NCBI GenBank assembly: GCA_934477125.1
Contig: CAKSOL010000001.1
Location: forward strand, 62,001-126,000
From: an uncultured Eubacteriales bacterium
Lineage (GTDB): Bacteria; Bacillota; Clostridia; Oscillospirales; Acutalibacteraceae
DNA length: 64,000 nucleotides
Direction: 5' to 3'
Positions 24,411 to 31,549 of the stretch are shown here, piece by piece. The position numbers and the translations under genes are program-made. Under the pieces are notes generated by a model. It was not told the DNA's origin. It did no database searches and saw nothing but the letters and a program-made list of their open reading frames with translations. Position 1 is the stretch's first letter. Every line of letters starts with the position of its first letter.

Positions 24411-24725
24411 ATGCGTAATATAAAATATATTTTAACGGTATTGGCAATAATATTCTGTTCGTCCTGCACCTCAGGAGATAAAGGCTATACCGGCAGCGGC
24501 GTAACGGTGACATTTGAAGGGAATGATAACTCGGAAAGCGAAAGTCAGGCTTCAGCCCCTGAAAGCTCCGGTACACAGTACTATGCGAATAAAAGCTCGA
24601 AAAAATTTCATAAGGAAACCTGCATTTATGCCAAAAGGCTGAGCGAAGATAACCTTTATATTTGCAGCAGCCGCGAACAGCTTATTGCCGAAGGATATAC
24701 TCCCTGCGGAAAATGCGAGCCGTAA
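24411..24725 (+). CDS. small lipoprotein with C-terminal Cys-rich metal-binding-like motif
   Basis: From the ATG at 24411 (GAGG ribosome site 5 bases upstream) the product is 104 residues. A lipoprotein signal (MRNIKYILTVLAIIFCSSC) is followed by a Ser/Glu-rich linker. The C-terminal block has YYANKSSKKFHKETCIYAKR and then EGYTPCGKCEP. This 'N-x-x-S-K-x-F-H-x-x-x-C ... C-x-x-C' pattern resembles the Ada-like metal-binding tail found at the end of many secreted Firmicutes proteins and nucleases. Here it appears alone on a lipid anchor. The longer start at 24372 lies inside the mobile-element end and is rejected. Function unknown. Confidence 0.65.
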   Translation: MRNIKYILTVLAIIFCSSCTSGDKGYTGSGVTVTFEGNDNSESESQASAPESSGTQYYANKSSKKFHKETCIYAKRLSEDNLYICSSREQLIAEGYTPCGKCEP

Positions 24726-24736
24726 CGGTTGTTCAG

Positions 24737-24777
24737 CAAAAAACCGGGCTGCCGACAAAACCGTCGGCAGCCCGGTT
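24737..24777 (-). terminator. intrinsic terminator of the small minus-strand gene
   Basis: A perfect 15-base stem AACCGGGCTGCCGAC/GTCGGCAGCCCGGTT is followed on the minus strand by TTTTTT. It may also block readthrough from the convergent lipoprotein gene. Confidence 0.85.
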
Positions 24778-24784
24778 GTGCTGA

Positions 24785-24991
24785 TTACAGTCGGTATTCC
24801 GGCCGTCCGTTCCGAATATCGCCTAACGGCTCAGTATCGTCCGTTATAGGCTCCCCCGGAATCACGGGAAATGGATTCCAACCGTAACCGGGGCGGATAT
24901 CAGCCGGAAACGCAGTCTCATCAGCACCGTTCATGTAAATTTCAGGCACTGTATCGTGCTTTTCGTTTCTCTTTTGCTTCATCTTTTTCAC
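24785..24991 (-). CDS. small hypothetical protein, 68 aa
   Basis: This minus-strand frame encodes a short charged N-terminus (MKKMKQKRNEKHD) and a proline- and acid-rich remainder (PGYGWNPFPVIPGEPITDD). Support comes from a GGGGTG ribosome site 5-6 bases before the ATG and from the strong minus-strand terminator 8 bases after its stop. There is no domain I recognise and no membrane span. A start at the second Met would shorten it by three residues. Confidence 0.45.
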   Translation of the reverse strand: MKKMKQKRNEKHDTVPEIYMNGADETAFPADIRPGYGWNPFPVIPGEPITDDTEPLGDIRNGRPEYRL

Positions 24992-25154
24992 CCCACAAGT
25001 ATTTTGTGCCGTTAAAAGTTATATATGTTTGTTAAAATCAGGAATTTTCAAAAAAATTTTTTCAGCATATAAAATACGACATTTTTTGCGTTAAAAGAGT
25101 TTTATAATAGCAGTTAAGGCTTGTCCTTTTAATACTTTTTGGGGTGGGAAGCGA

Positions 25155-25493
25155 ATGGCAACAGAAATAAACGTTACCGGAGAGGTTGTAACGGCTTACC
25201 TTTCGGGGGAGCTTGATCATCATACCGCGCGGGAAATGAGGGAAACCATCGATAATGCGGTCGAGCTTAATATGCCCGCGCTGCTGATACTTGATTTCAG
25301 CAGAATAAGCTTTATGGACAGCTCCGGCATAGGACTTGTTATGGGCAGATATAAAAAAATTGCAAAAACCGGCGCCCAGCTGCATATAACCGGCACTTCG
25401 CCGCAGATAGGAAAAGTGTTCCGGCTTGCCGGTATAGAGCGGCTTGCCCGTCTTGACGACAGCTTAAAATGCAAGGAGAGAACAAAGAAATGA
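25155..25493 (+). CDS. spoIIAA: anti-sigma-F factor antagonist SpoIIAA
   Basis: During sporulation SpoIIAA binds the anti-sigma factor SpoIIAB and frees sigma F in the forespore. The 112-residue STAS protein has LSGELDHHTAREMRETID, LILDFSRISFMDSSGIGLVM with the phosphorylatable serine (Ser57 in DSSG), then TGAQLHITG and KVFRLAGIERL. It is first of three overlapping genes spoIIAA-spoIIAB-sigF. A perfect -10-like TATAAT lies at 25103-25108, but no convincing -35 or sigma-H box was found. Confidence 0.95.
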   Translation: MATEINVTGEVVTAYLSGELDHHTAREMRETIDNAVELNMPALLILDFSRISFMDSSGIGLVMGRYKKIAKTGAQLHITGTSPQIGKVFRLAGIERLARLDDSLKCKERTKK

Positions 25494-25933
25494 AAATTTT
25501 AAATCAGTTCACAATGAATATTCCGGCGCGTTCCGCAAACGAGAGCTTTGCAAGGGCGGCGGTTGCGGCATTCGCCTCTCAGCTTGACCCGACTCTTGAG
25601 GAAATAAGCGATATAAAAACCGCAGTTTCCGAGGCGGTTACAAACTGTATTGTTCACGCCTACCGCGAAACGCCGGGCAAGATATACATATGCTGTACGC
25701 TCTGCGAGGGAAACGAGCTGCGTATAAAAATCCGCGATTCCGGCTGCGGAATTGAAAATATCGATATGGCGATGGAGCCTATGTTTACAACGGTCGGCGG
25801 AGAGCGCGCGGGACTCGGCTTTGCTGTTATGCAGAGCTTTATGGACAGCGTTAAGGTCCGCTCCGCTCCGGGAAAAGGGACGACGGTCATAATGACTAAA
25901 AAAATTCGTCTCAGATATACCGTTAATGGTTGA
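25490..25933 (+). CDS. spoIIAB: anti-sigma-F factor / serine kinase SpoIIAB
   Basis: SpoIIAB holds sigma F inactive and phosphorylates SpoIIAA. The 147-residue GHKL kinase has the N box (IKTAVSEAVTNCIVHAYRE), G1 (IRDSGCGIENI) and G2 (ERAGLGFAVMQSFMDSV). The start at 25490 overlaps the spoIIAA stop as ATGA and follows AAGGAGAG; the longer frame from 25469 lies inside spoIIAA and is rejected. Its end overlaps sigF by 8 bases. Confidence 0.95.
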   Translation: MKILNQFTMNIPARSANESFARAAVAAFASQLDPTLEEISDIKTAVSEAVTNCIVHAYRETPGKIYICCTLCEGNELRIKIRDSGCGIENIDMAMEPMFTTVGGERAGLGFAVMQSFMDSVKVRSAPGKGTTVIMTKKIRLRYTVNG

Positions 25934-26594
25934 CCAAAGGGCTGAACGCGAGAAGTTTATAGAAGAAAATTTAGGACTTGTTCATTCGCTCTGCCGGAGG
26001 TTTATCGGGCGCGGAATAGAGTATGACGACCTTTATCAGGCAGGCTGCGTAGGACTTATAAAGGCGGCGGACGGCTTTGACCGCTCGCGCGGACTTTGCT
26101 TTTCAACATATGCCGTTCCGGTTGTTCTCGGAGAGCTGAGGCGACTGTTCAGGGACGGCGGTGCCGTTAAAGTATCGCGCTCGTTAAAGGAGCTTTCTAT
26201 GAAGGTTTCAAAAGTCAGCTCAAGGCTCAGCGGTGAATTGGGGAGAGAACCGCTGGTTTCAGAGATTGCCGCGGAAATAGGATGCAGCGCCGAGGAGGTA
26301 AGCGAGGCAATATGTGCGGCTCAACCGGTTGTGTCCCTGACCTGCGACGGAGAGGGCGGAGTTTCGGAATTCGACCTTCCTACGCCGGACCCCGGCGATG
26401 AGCTTTGCGATAAAATTCTTATATCTAAGGCGATGGATTCGCTCGACGAAACGGAAAAAAGAATAATACAATGCCGCTATTTCCACGGAATGACACAGAG
26501 TAAAACGGCTCAGCTGCTTTCTATGACCCAGGTTCAGGTTTCCCGCTCCGAAAAGAAAACGCTTCAGAAGCTAAAGCTCCGGCTTTCCTCTTAA
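25926..26594 (+). CDS. sigF: RNA polymerase sporulation sigma factor F
   Basis: Sigma F is the first forespore-specific sigma factor. The 222-residue protein has region 2 (YDDLYQAGCVGLIKAADGFD, FSTYAVPVVLGELRRLFRDG), region 3 (SRSLKELSMKVSKVSSRL, LGREPLVSEIAAEIG) and region 4 (LDETEKRIIQCRYFHGMTQS, QVQVSRSEKKTLQKLK). The start overlaps spoIIAB. The complete three-gene order, kept as in Bacillus and Clostridium, is strong evidence that the organism sporulates or descends recently from spore formers. Confidence 0.95.
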   Translation: MVDQRAEREKFIEENLGLVHSLCRRFIGRGIEYDDLYQAGCVGLIKAADGFDRSRGLCFSTYAVPVVLGELRRLFRDGGAVKVSRSLKELSMKVSKVSSRLSGELGREPLVSEIAAEIGCSAEEVSEAICAAQPVVSLTCDGEGGVSEFDLPTPDPGDELCDKILISKAMDSLDETEKRIIQCRYFHGMTQSKTAQLLSMTQVQVSRSEKKTLQKLKLRLSS

Positions 26595-26623
26595 AACCTG
26601 CGGTTGTATACGCAATAAGACGG

Positions 26624-26652
26624 TTGACATCGGAATAACAATAAAGTATAAT
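26624..26652 (+). promoter_or_regulatory. consensus sigma-A-type promoter of the SGNH hydrolase gene
   Basis: A perfect TTGACA (26624-26629), a 17-base spacer and a perfect TATAAT (26647-26652) lie 85 bases before the ATG. The leader of about 75 bases holds no structure I could identify. Confidence 0.9.
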
Positions 26653-26736
26653 GAGGGCGGCACCGTATAAGGCATATCTGACGGCTTTTGCGGCGCCGCC
26701 CGTAAAATTTATGGCGGTTATTTCGGAGGAATAGGT

Positions 26737-27825
26737 ATGAGACTGGATGAAATTGACAAGAATTTTGTAGTAAAGCGGCCTAACGATAAGCCGGACACGC
26801 AATGGTTCGATTCCTGCGGCGAGCCGTTCGAGATATACGGTCTTTTAAAACCGACCGAAAAGGACGGATTTCTCAGAATGCCGCGCGACGTCGCTCAGAC
26901 GGTCAACAGCGGCGTATACGGTCTATGCCGGAATACTGCCGGCGGCAGGGTCCGTTTTGCAACCGACTCCCCATATATTGCGATTTCCTCAGTAATGGAG
27001 GGAATAAGCCGCCTGCCGCACATGGCGGCTACCGGTGTTCACGGCTTTGACCTGTATGTGAACTATAACGGCAAGGATGTTTTTGTTTCCTCGTTCTTTC
27101 CGGATATCGATATTACCGACGGCTATTCGTCATATATTAACGTAAGTACCGAACTGGGCAGCGGTATGCGCGAGTATACTATAAACTTTCCGCTGTATAA
27201 CAGCGTTAAAAGCCTTGCAATAGGCATAAAGGAAGGAAGCCGGATTGAGCACGGAAGAAAATACCGTCCGCTTGACCCCATTGTCTATTACGGCTCCTCG
27301 ATAACTCAGGGAGCATGTGCGATTCGTCCCGGTATGAGCTATGAAAGCTTGATTTCGCGTAGATTTGAGGTTGATTATATCAATCTCGGCTTTTCGGGCA
27401 ACGCAAAGGGCGAGCCGCAAATGGCGGAGTATATCGCGGGACTGCCTATGAGCGTGTTTGTCTGCGATTATGACCATAACGCCGCAAATAAGACCGACCT
27501 TGAAAATACTCATTTTAAGTTTTATGAAATAATCCGCGAGAAAAATCCCGAAATTCCGTATATTATGATTTCAAGACCTAATGTTTTCGGCGCATGGAAA
27601 GACAGCAATGAAAGAAAACGCGTTATAGAGGAAAGCTGTAACAAAGCAAGGGCACGCGGAGATAAAAATATTTATTTTATCGACGGTGCAGAGCTGTTTG
27701 CGGGAGCCGATTCGTTTGAGTGTACCGTTGACGGCTGCCATCCGAACGATTTGGGCTTTTACCGTATGGCGTCAAGAATAGGAGACGCGCTTGAGAAAAT
27801 ACTGCTCGATAAAGGCTGGATTTAA
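26737..27825 (+). CDS. SGNH/GDSL-family hydrolase with N-terminal beta domain
   Basis: This is probably a carbohydrate or lipid esterase. The 362-residue protein has an N-terminal beta-rich domain (about 20-175) as in the SGNH_hydro_N family. A flavodoxin-like SGNH domain follows: block I IVYYGSSITQGACA (nucleophile near Ser188, replacing GDSL with GSSI), block II NLGFSGNAKGEPQMAEYI (Gly), block III DYDHNAANK (Asn) and block V VDGCHPNDLGFYRM with the catalytic Asp and His. There is no signal peptide, so it acts in the cytoplasm. CGGAGG precedes the ATG. It stands alone under a consensus promoter. Substrate unknown; acetyl-sugar deacetylation is one possibility. Confidence 0.85.
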   Translation: MRLDEIDKNFVVKRPNDKPDTQWFDSCGEPFEIYGLLKPTEKDGFLRMPRDVAQTVNSGVYGLCRNTAGGRVRFATDSPYIAISSVMEGISRLPHMAATGVHGFDLYVNYNGKDVFVSSFFPDIDITDGYSSYINVSTELGSGMREYTINFPLYNSVKSLAIGIKEGSRIEHGRKYRPLDPIVYYGSSITQGACAIRPGMSYESLISRRFEVDYINLGFSGNAKGEPQMAEYIAGLPMSVFVCDYDHNAANKTDLENTHFKFYEIIREKNPEIPYIMISRPNVFGAWKDSNERKRVIEESCNKARARGDKNIYFIDGAELFAGADSFECTVDGCHPNDLGFYRMASRIGDALEKILLDKGWI

Positions 27826-27866
27826 CGTGTGACCGCAGTTAAACCGAATAATGCAAAATTTTGTTG

Positions 27867-27894
27867 TTGACAAATCCGAAAGTTATGGTATAAT
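27867..27894 (+). promoter_or_regulatory. consensus promoter of tRNA-His
   Basis: A perfect TTGACA (27867-27872) and a perfect TATAAT (27889-27894) have a 16-base spacer and an extended TGG motif, 13 bases before the tRNA. Confidence 0.9.
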
Positions 27895-27907
27895 AGATTT
27901 TGCATTC

Positions 27908-27985
27908 GGTGGATGTAGCTTAGCTGGTTAAAGCGCCAGTTTGTGGCACTGGAGACCGTGGGTTCGAATCCCATCTTCCACCCCA
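27908..27985 (+). tRNA. tRNA-His (GTG)
   Basis: The anticodon arm CCAGT-TTGTGGC-ACTGG gives anticodon GTG. The D-arm GCTTAGCTGGTTAAAGC and T-arm GTGGG-TTCGAAT-CCCAT are present. The extra 5' G (G-1) opposite C73, needed by histidyl-tRNA synthetase, is encoded, and CCA is encoded. The acceptor stem has one U-U mismatch at 6-67. A terminator follows. Confidence 0.95.
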
Positions 27986-27986
27986 A

Positions 27987-28017
27987 AAAATCCTCATTCT
28001 TACGAATGAGGATTTTT
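27987..28017 (+). terminator. intrinsic terminator of tRNA-His
   Basis: AATCCTCATTC pairs with GAATGAGGATT around TTAC and is followed by TTT. It starts 2 bases after the tRNA CCA end. Confidence 0.9.
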
Positions 28018-28020
28018 ACT

Positions 28021-28200
28021 TATTACCTCTTCACTATTACCTATTACCTCAAAATATAAGCGGTGCGGCTTTGCCGCTGAATGTAAATGCAAGGTTACAC
28101 CTTGCTCCTTTTGTATTACGGCGATATAAACATTTACCATCAGGGGCAATATTCACTTGACCACTTATTGCAAATAAGAACCCGGCGGCATTTTACCGGG
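28021..28200. repeat. intergenic repeat-like region between two tRNA genes
   Basis: This non-coding stretch begins with three short tandem-like copies of TATTACC(T) (28021-28050). It then has a hairpin GCGG..CCGC (28060-28078) and the nested inverted repeats GTAAATG/CATTTAC (28083-28089 and 28131-28137) and GCAAGGT/ACCTTGC (28089-28105). The stem CCCGGCGG...CCGGG lies near 28180-28200. No ORF or ribosome site is seen. The pattern looks like a dispersed intergenic repeat; copy number cannot be judged from one window. Confidence 0.4.
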
Positions 28201-28259
28201 AGGTTGCGGCGGTTCTGAAAGCAATTTAACAATTTTACAAACTTTATTTTAAAAAATGC

Positions 28260-28288
28260 TTGCAATTCATAAAGTTTTATGATATAAT
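28260..28288 (+). promoter_or_regulatory. promoter of tRNA-Val
   Basis: TTGCAA (28260-28265) and a perfect TATAAT (28283-28288) have a 17-base spacer, 24 bases before the tRNA. Confidence 0.85.
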
Positions 28289-28312
28289 CATAAAGCTGTG
28301 AATTTAATATTC

Positions 28313-28389
28313 GGAGGCATAGCTCAGTTGGCTAGAGTACCTGCTTGACGTGCAGGGGGTCATAGGTTCGAGCCCTATTGTCTCCACCA
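28313..28389 (+). tRNA. tRNA-Val (GAC)
   Basis: The anticodon arm CCTGC-TTGACGT-GCAGG gives anticodon GAC. The acceptor GGAGGCA pairs with TGTCTCC with one G-U pair, the D-arm GCTCAGTTGGCTAGAGT and T-arm ATAGG-TTCGAGC-CCTAT are normal, and CCA is encoded. A terminator follows within 5 bases. Confidence 0.95.
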
Positions 28390-28393
28390 TAAA

Positions 28394-28424
28394 AAAGCAC
28401 TTGCTTTCTGCAAGTGCTTTTTTT
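28394..28424 (+). terminator. intrinsic terminator of tRNA-Val
   Basis: AAGCACTTGC pairs with GCAAGTGCTT around TTTCT, followed by a T run ending at 28424. Confidence 0.9.
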
Positions 28425-28467
28425 AATGAAATCTGTTCCTGCGGAACGAGTAAAATATTTCTTATTT

Positions 28468-29949
28468 TTAAAGCGTTACGCCGTTTTTGAAAATGGCAAG
28501 ACTGTGCTTGTCGAGAAGCTCCGATTTTGCTTTAATCTCTCCCGATGCGAGGGAAATTACGAAACGGTATAGGCTGTCGCACAGCTCTGTGCCGCTGACG
28601 CCGTTAAGAAGTGCGCCGGCGTTGAAATCAATCCAGTTTTTCTTTCTTTCAGAAAGGAAATTATTGGTTGATATTTTAACCGTCGGCACAGGGCAGCCGA
28701 ACGGCGTTCCTCTGCCGGTCGTAAAAAGAACGATTTGCGCTCCCGAAGCGACAAGCGCACAGGATGCTACAAGGTCGTTTCCGGGCGACTGCAAAAGCGA
28801 GAGACCGCGCTTTTTTATTGGCTCTGAGTAATGCAGAACATCCTCAACCGCTGCCGTTCCTCCTTTTTGAATACAGCCTAATGATTTTTCGGCAAGTGTT
28901 GTTATTCCGCCCTCCTTGTTTCCGGGAGACGGATTTTCGTCTATCGGCTCGCCGTAGCTCATAAAGTAGCGCTTAAAATCGTTTATAAGTCTTACCGTTT
29001 TTTCAAATACTCCGGCGTTCCGGCAGCGGTTCATTAAAACGGTTTCCGCTCCGAACATTTCCGGAACCTCGGTCAAAATTGCGCTGCCGCCCTCCGAGAC
29101 AACCCTATCTGTAAGCATACCGAGGAGCGGATTTGCGGTTATACCGGAAAAACCGTCCGAGCCGCCGCATTTAAGCCCGATAACGAGCTTTGATGTAGGG
29201 CAGGGAACTCTTTCGGCGCGTCCGGCATATCGGCAAAGCTCCTCCATTTTTTCAAGGGCGGCATCGATTTCATTTTCCTCATCCTGACAAACAAGGAATT
29301 TTACGCGGTCGGAGCAATAGTCTCCGAGCCGCTTTTTTAATTCCTTTATATTGCCGTTTTCGCAGCCCAGTCCGAGAACCAGAACCGCTCCGGCGTTCGG
29401 GTGACGTATAAGACCGCAGAGAAAGTCAAGAGTAGCCGTTTGGTCGTCTCCTAACTGAGAACAGCCGTAGGGGTGATTGTAGGCGTAAATTCCGTCTATT
29501 TCAGCGGTTTTGAATTTCTGCGAGAGCCGCTCAACCGAACAGGCAATCGCATTTACGCAGCCGACTGTCGGAATTATCCAAACCTCGTTCCTTATGCCGA
29601 CCGCGCCGTTTTCCCGAATGTAACCGCTGAATGTGCCGGCAGGAAGAGGGGCGGACGGACTGAGCGCCGGCGTGTAGGCATACTGCGAAATTCCGCTGAG
29701 CGATGAGTGAAGCTCGGCTGAATGTATATGCTCTCCGGCGATTATCCTCCGCGCCGCTGTTCCTATCGGATATCCGTATTTGATAACGCTTTCGTTTGCC
29801 TCAATGCTTTTAAGAGCTATCTTATGTCCGGCAGGAATGTCGTTTTTCAGTATAACTGCGGCTCCGTCGATATCAATGCAGTCGCCTGCTTTCAGTTCCT
29901 CAAGAGCAACGGCAACATTGTCCCGGCAGTTGATTTTTAAAGCTCTCAT
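28468..29949 (-). CDS. uxaA: altronate dehydratase
   Basis: UxaA dehydrates altronate to 2-keto-3-deoxygluconate in galacturonate breakdown. The 493-residue protein has an N-terminal SAF-like domain (residues 1-90, AALEEL..GDCIDIDGAAVILK type), the linker GYIRENGAVGIRNEVWIIPT, and then the catalytic D-galactarate dehydratase/altronate hydrolase domain: HPYGCSQLGDDQ, LVLGLGCENG, IGLKCGGSDGFSGITANPLL, FTTGRGTPFGCPVPTVKIST. Length is normal. The ATG overlaps the uxaB stop as ATGA, so both are translated from one operator-controlled message starting near 31450. Confidence 0.93.
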   Translation of the reverse strand: MRALKINCRDNVAVALEELKAGDCIDIDGAAVILKNDIPAGHKIALKSIEANESVIKYGYPIGTAARRIIAGEHIHSAELHSSLSGISQYAYTPALSPSAPLPAGTFSGYIRENGAVGIRNEVWIIPTVGCVNAIACSVERLSQKFKTAEIDGIYAYNHPYGCSQLGDDQTATLDFLCGLIRHPNAGAVLVLGLGCENGNIKELKKRLGDYCSDRVKFLVCQDEENEIDAALEKMEELCRYAGRAERVPCPTSKLVIGLKCGGSDGFSGITANPLLGMLTDRVVSEGGSAILTEVPEMFGAETVLMNRCRNAGVFEKTVRLINDFKRYFMSYGEPIDENPSPGNKEGGITTLAEKSLGCIQKGGTAAVEDVLHYSEPIKKRGLSLLQSPGNDLVASCALVASGAQIVLFTTGRGTPFGCPVPTVKISTNNFLSERKKNWIDFNAGALLNGVSGTELCDSLYRFVISLASGEIKAKSELLDKHSLAIFKNGVTL

Positions 29950-31415
29950 TCCGTTTCCTCCAGTATTTTCTTTACAGCCTCGCGCGGAGCGGAGCGGAGG
30001 GCATTAAGCCAATTTGCGGCTGTTTCCGCAAACCTCGGATAGGCTGTTAAATCCTCTCCCCAAAGATCTGTGTTTGAGGCGATTGCCTTTGTGTATTCAA
30101 GGTCGCTTTTTGAGGCGGCACGGGCGAAACACTCCAATACCTCCTCGCTGTCGTGTACGGTATATTCCTCTCCGCCGGGGCGCTGCGCCGTAAGACCGCC
30201 GTTTGTCAGCCTGTCGGAACGGTAAAACGCGAGGAGAGCCGCAAATGAAAAGGTCAGCAGGGGAGGAAGCTCCCCGTTTTCCGCAAAGCAGTCCTTAAAC
30301 GAGGGCAGAACGCGCGCTTTCCATTTTGAAACCGAGTTCAGCGAAATTGAAAGCAATTTATGGTCTATAAACGGGTTCTCAAATCTTTCAAAAACCGAGG
30401 ACGCAAAGCTGAGCGTTTCCTCGCGCGGCAGCGGAACGAACGGCGCAATTTCGTTATTAACCGTTCTGCGGATAAGCCTTCCTATGTCCGGGTCGTGCAT
30501 ACAGTCCCGAACGATATCAAGACCGCAGAGATATCCGGCTAAAACCGATGAGGTATGAGCGCCGTTAAGAATACGCACCTTTCTTTCGCGGTAGGGCTTT
30601 TGATTATCCGTGAATATAACCGGAAGTCCGGCTTTATCGAGGGGCAGCTCTCGGCTTATGTCCTTTTCGCTTTCAATAACCCAAAGTGCAAACGGCTCTC
30701 CGACGTCCAGCAGCTTGTCTGTGTAACCGAGCCGTGCGCAGATAGCATCAGCACTTTCCCTCGGAAAGCCGGTTACAATGCGGTCAACAAGCGTGCTGCA
30801 AAAAACGCAGGAGACTTTAATCCAATCGCAAAATCCGCTCGGCAGGGACCAGCATTCGCATAGCTTTAAAACACATTCCCTCAGCCTTCCGCCGTTGTTT
30901 TCAATCAGCTCAACCGGAAGAATTATAAGTCCGCTGTCGGAGGCTCCGTTAAAAGCCTTATAGCGTTCATAAAGGAATTTAGTCAGCTTTCCGGGATAGC
31001 TTTCGGGCAGACCGTCATAACGGTCATCCGGGTCAAAGGCTATTCCTGCCTCGGTAGTGTTTGAAACAACAAAGCGGAGCGAGACGCTTGAGGCGAGAGC
31101 CATCCATTCGTTATAGCTTTCGGCGGCGTCGTAAACAGCGGAGACCGAGGTTATAATCCGGCTTTCATCAACCGTCCTGCCGTCCTGCTGTCCCCGCAGA
31201 ACAACGGTATATTTGCAGTTCTGAGCCTTAAAGCTTTCAATATTCCCAAAGGGTATTGGCTTGACGATTGCAACATTGCCGTCAAAAGCTCCCTTTTCAT
31301 TGGCAATATCAATCATATAATCAACAAAGGCGCGCAGGAAATTTCCTTCTCCGAATTGCAGAACCTTTATCGGGCGTTCCCTGTAATTCAGCTTGATATC
31401 ATTGATGGTTTTCAA
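29946..31415 (-). CDS. uxaB: tagaturonate reductase
   Basis: UxaB reduces tagaturonate to altronate with NADH. The 489-residue mannitol-dehydrogenase-family protein shows the N-terminal dinucleotide region (IKVLQFGEGNFLRAFVDYMI), VSNTTEAGIAFDP, LPVELIENNGGRLRECVLKL, CSTLVDRIVTGFPRE and the C-terminal helical domain with KVRILNGAHTSSVLAGYL. GGAGGG precedes the ATG. It is first in the uxaBA operon and lies just downstream of a palindromic LacI-type operator, opposite the regulator gene. The pair with uxaA and uxaC makes the UxaB role, rather than fructuronate reductase, the better call. Confidence 0.92.
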   Translation of the reverse strand: MKTINDIKLNYRERPIKVLQFGEGNFLRAFVDYMIDIANEKGAFDGNVAIVKPIPFGNIESFKAQNCKYTVVLRGQQDGRTVDESRIITSVSAVYDAAESYNEWMALASSVSLRFVVSNTTEAGIAFDPDDRYDGLPESYPGKLTKFLYERYKAFNGASDSGLIILPVELIENNGGRLRECVLKLCECWSLPSGFCDWIKVSCVFCSTLVDRIVTGFPRESADAICARLGYTDKLLDVGEPFALWVIESEKDISRELPLDKAGLPVIFTDNQKPYRERKVRILNGAHTSSVLAGYLCGLDIVRDCMHDPDIGRLIRRTVNNEIAPFVPLPREETLSFASSVFERFENPFIDHKLLSISLNSVSKWKARVLPSFKDCFAENGELPPLLTFSFAALLAFYRSDRLTNGGLTAQRPGGEEYTVHDSEEVLECFARAASKSDLEYTKAIASNTDLWGEDLTAYPRFAETAANWLNALRSAPREAVKKILEETE

Positions 31416-31427
31416 ATAAATCCCTCC

Positions 31428-31449
31428 AAAATGTAAATGCTTACATTTT
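31428..31449. promoter_or_regulatory. LacI-family operator at the uxaBA start
   Basis: Perfect 9-base inverted arms AAAATGTAA and TTACATTTT flank a central ATGC. The site lies between the -10 box at 31452-31457 and the uxaB ribosome site, where a bound repressor would block transcription. The adjacent LacI gene is the likely source of the repressor. Confidence 0.8.
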
Positions 31450-31451
31450 CT

Positions 31452-31479
31452 ATTATAATAAAAAATTGCTTAAAGTCAA
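31452..31479 (-). promoter_or_regulatory. promoter of the uxaBA operon
   Basis: On the minus strand, TTGACT (31479-31474) and a perfect TATAAT (31457-31452) have a 16-base spacer. The operator begins 2 bases downstream of the -10. Confidence 0.85.
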
Positions 31480-31486
31480 TTAAATC

Positions 31487-31515
31487 TTGATTTTTAAAAT
31501 GAAAAAATGTATAAT
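31487..31515 (+). promoter_or_regulatory. promoter of the LacI regulator and uxaC
   Basis: TTGATT (31487-31492) and a perfect TATAAT (31510-31515) have a 17-base spacer. It diverges from the uxaBA promoter, with -35 boxes only 7 bases apart. A degenerate half-operator, TTTACATTA (31529-31537), lies just downstream and could allow autoregulation. Confidence 0.8.
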
Positions 31516-31549
31516 ATATTTGAAAGTATTTACATTAGGCGGTGAGAGC

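Noticed and set aside
25030..25110. A sigma-H or sigma-F promoter before spoIIAA
   Set aside because: An AGGAATTTT string resembles a sigma-H -35, but no matching GAAT -10 occurs at the right distance; only a TATAAT-like hexamer is visible, so no promoter was called.
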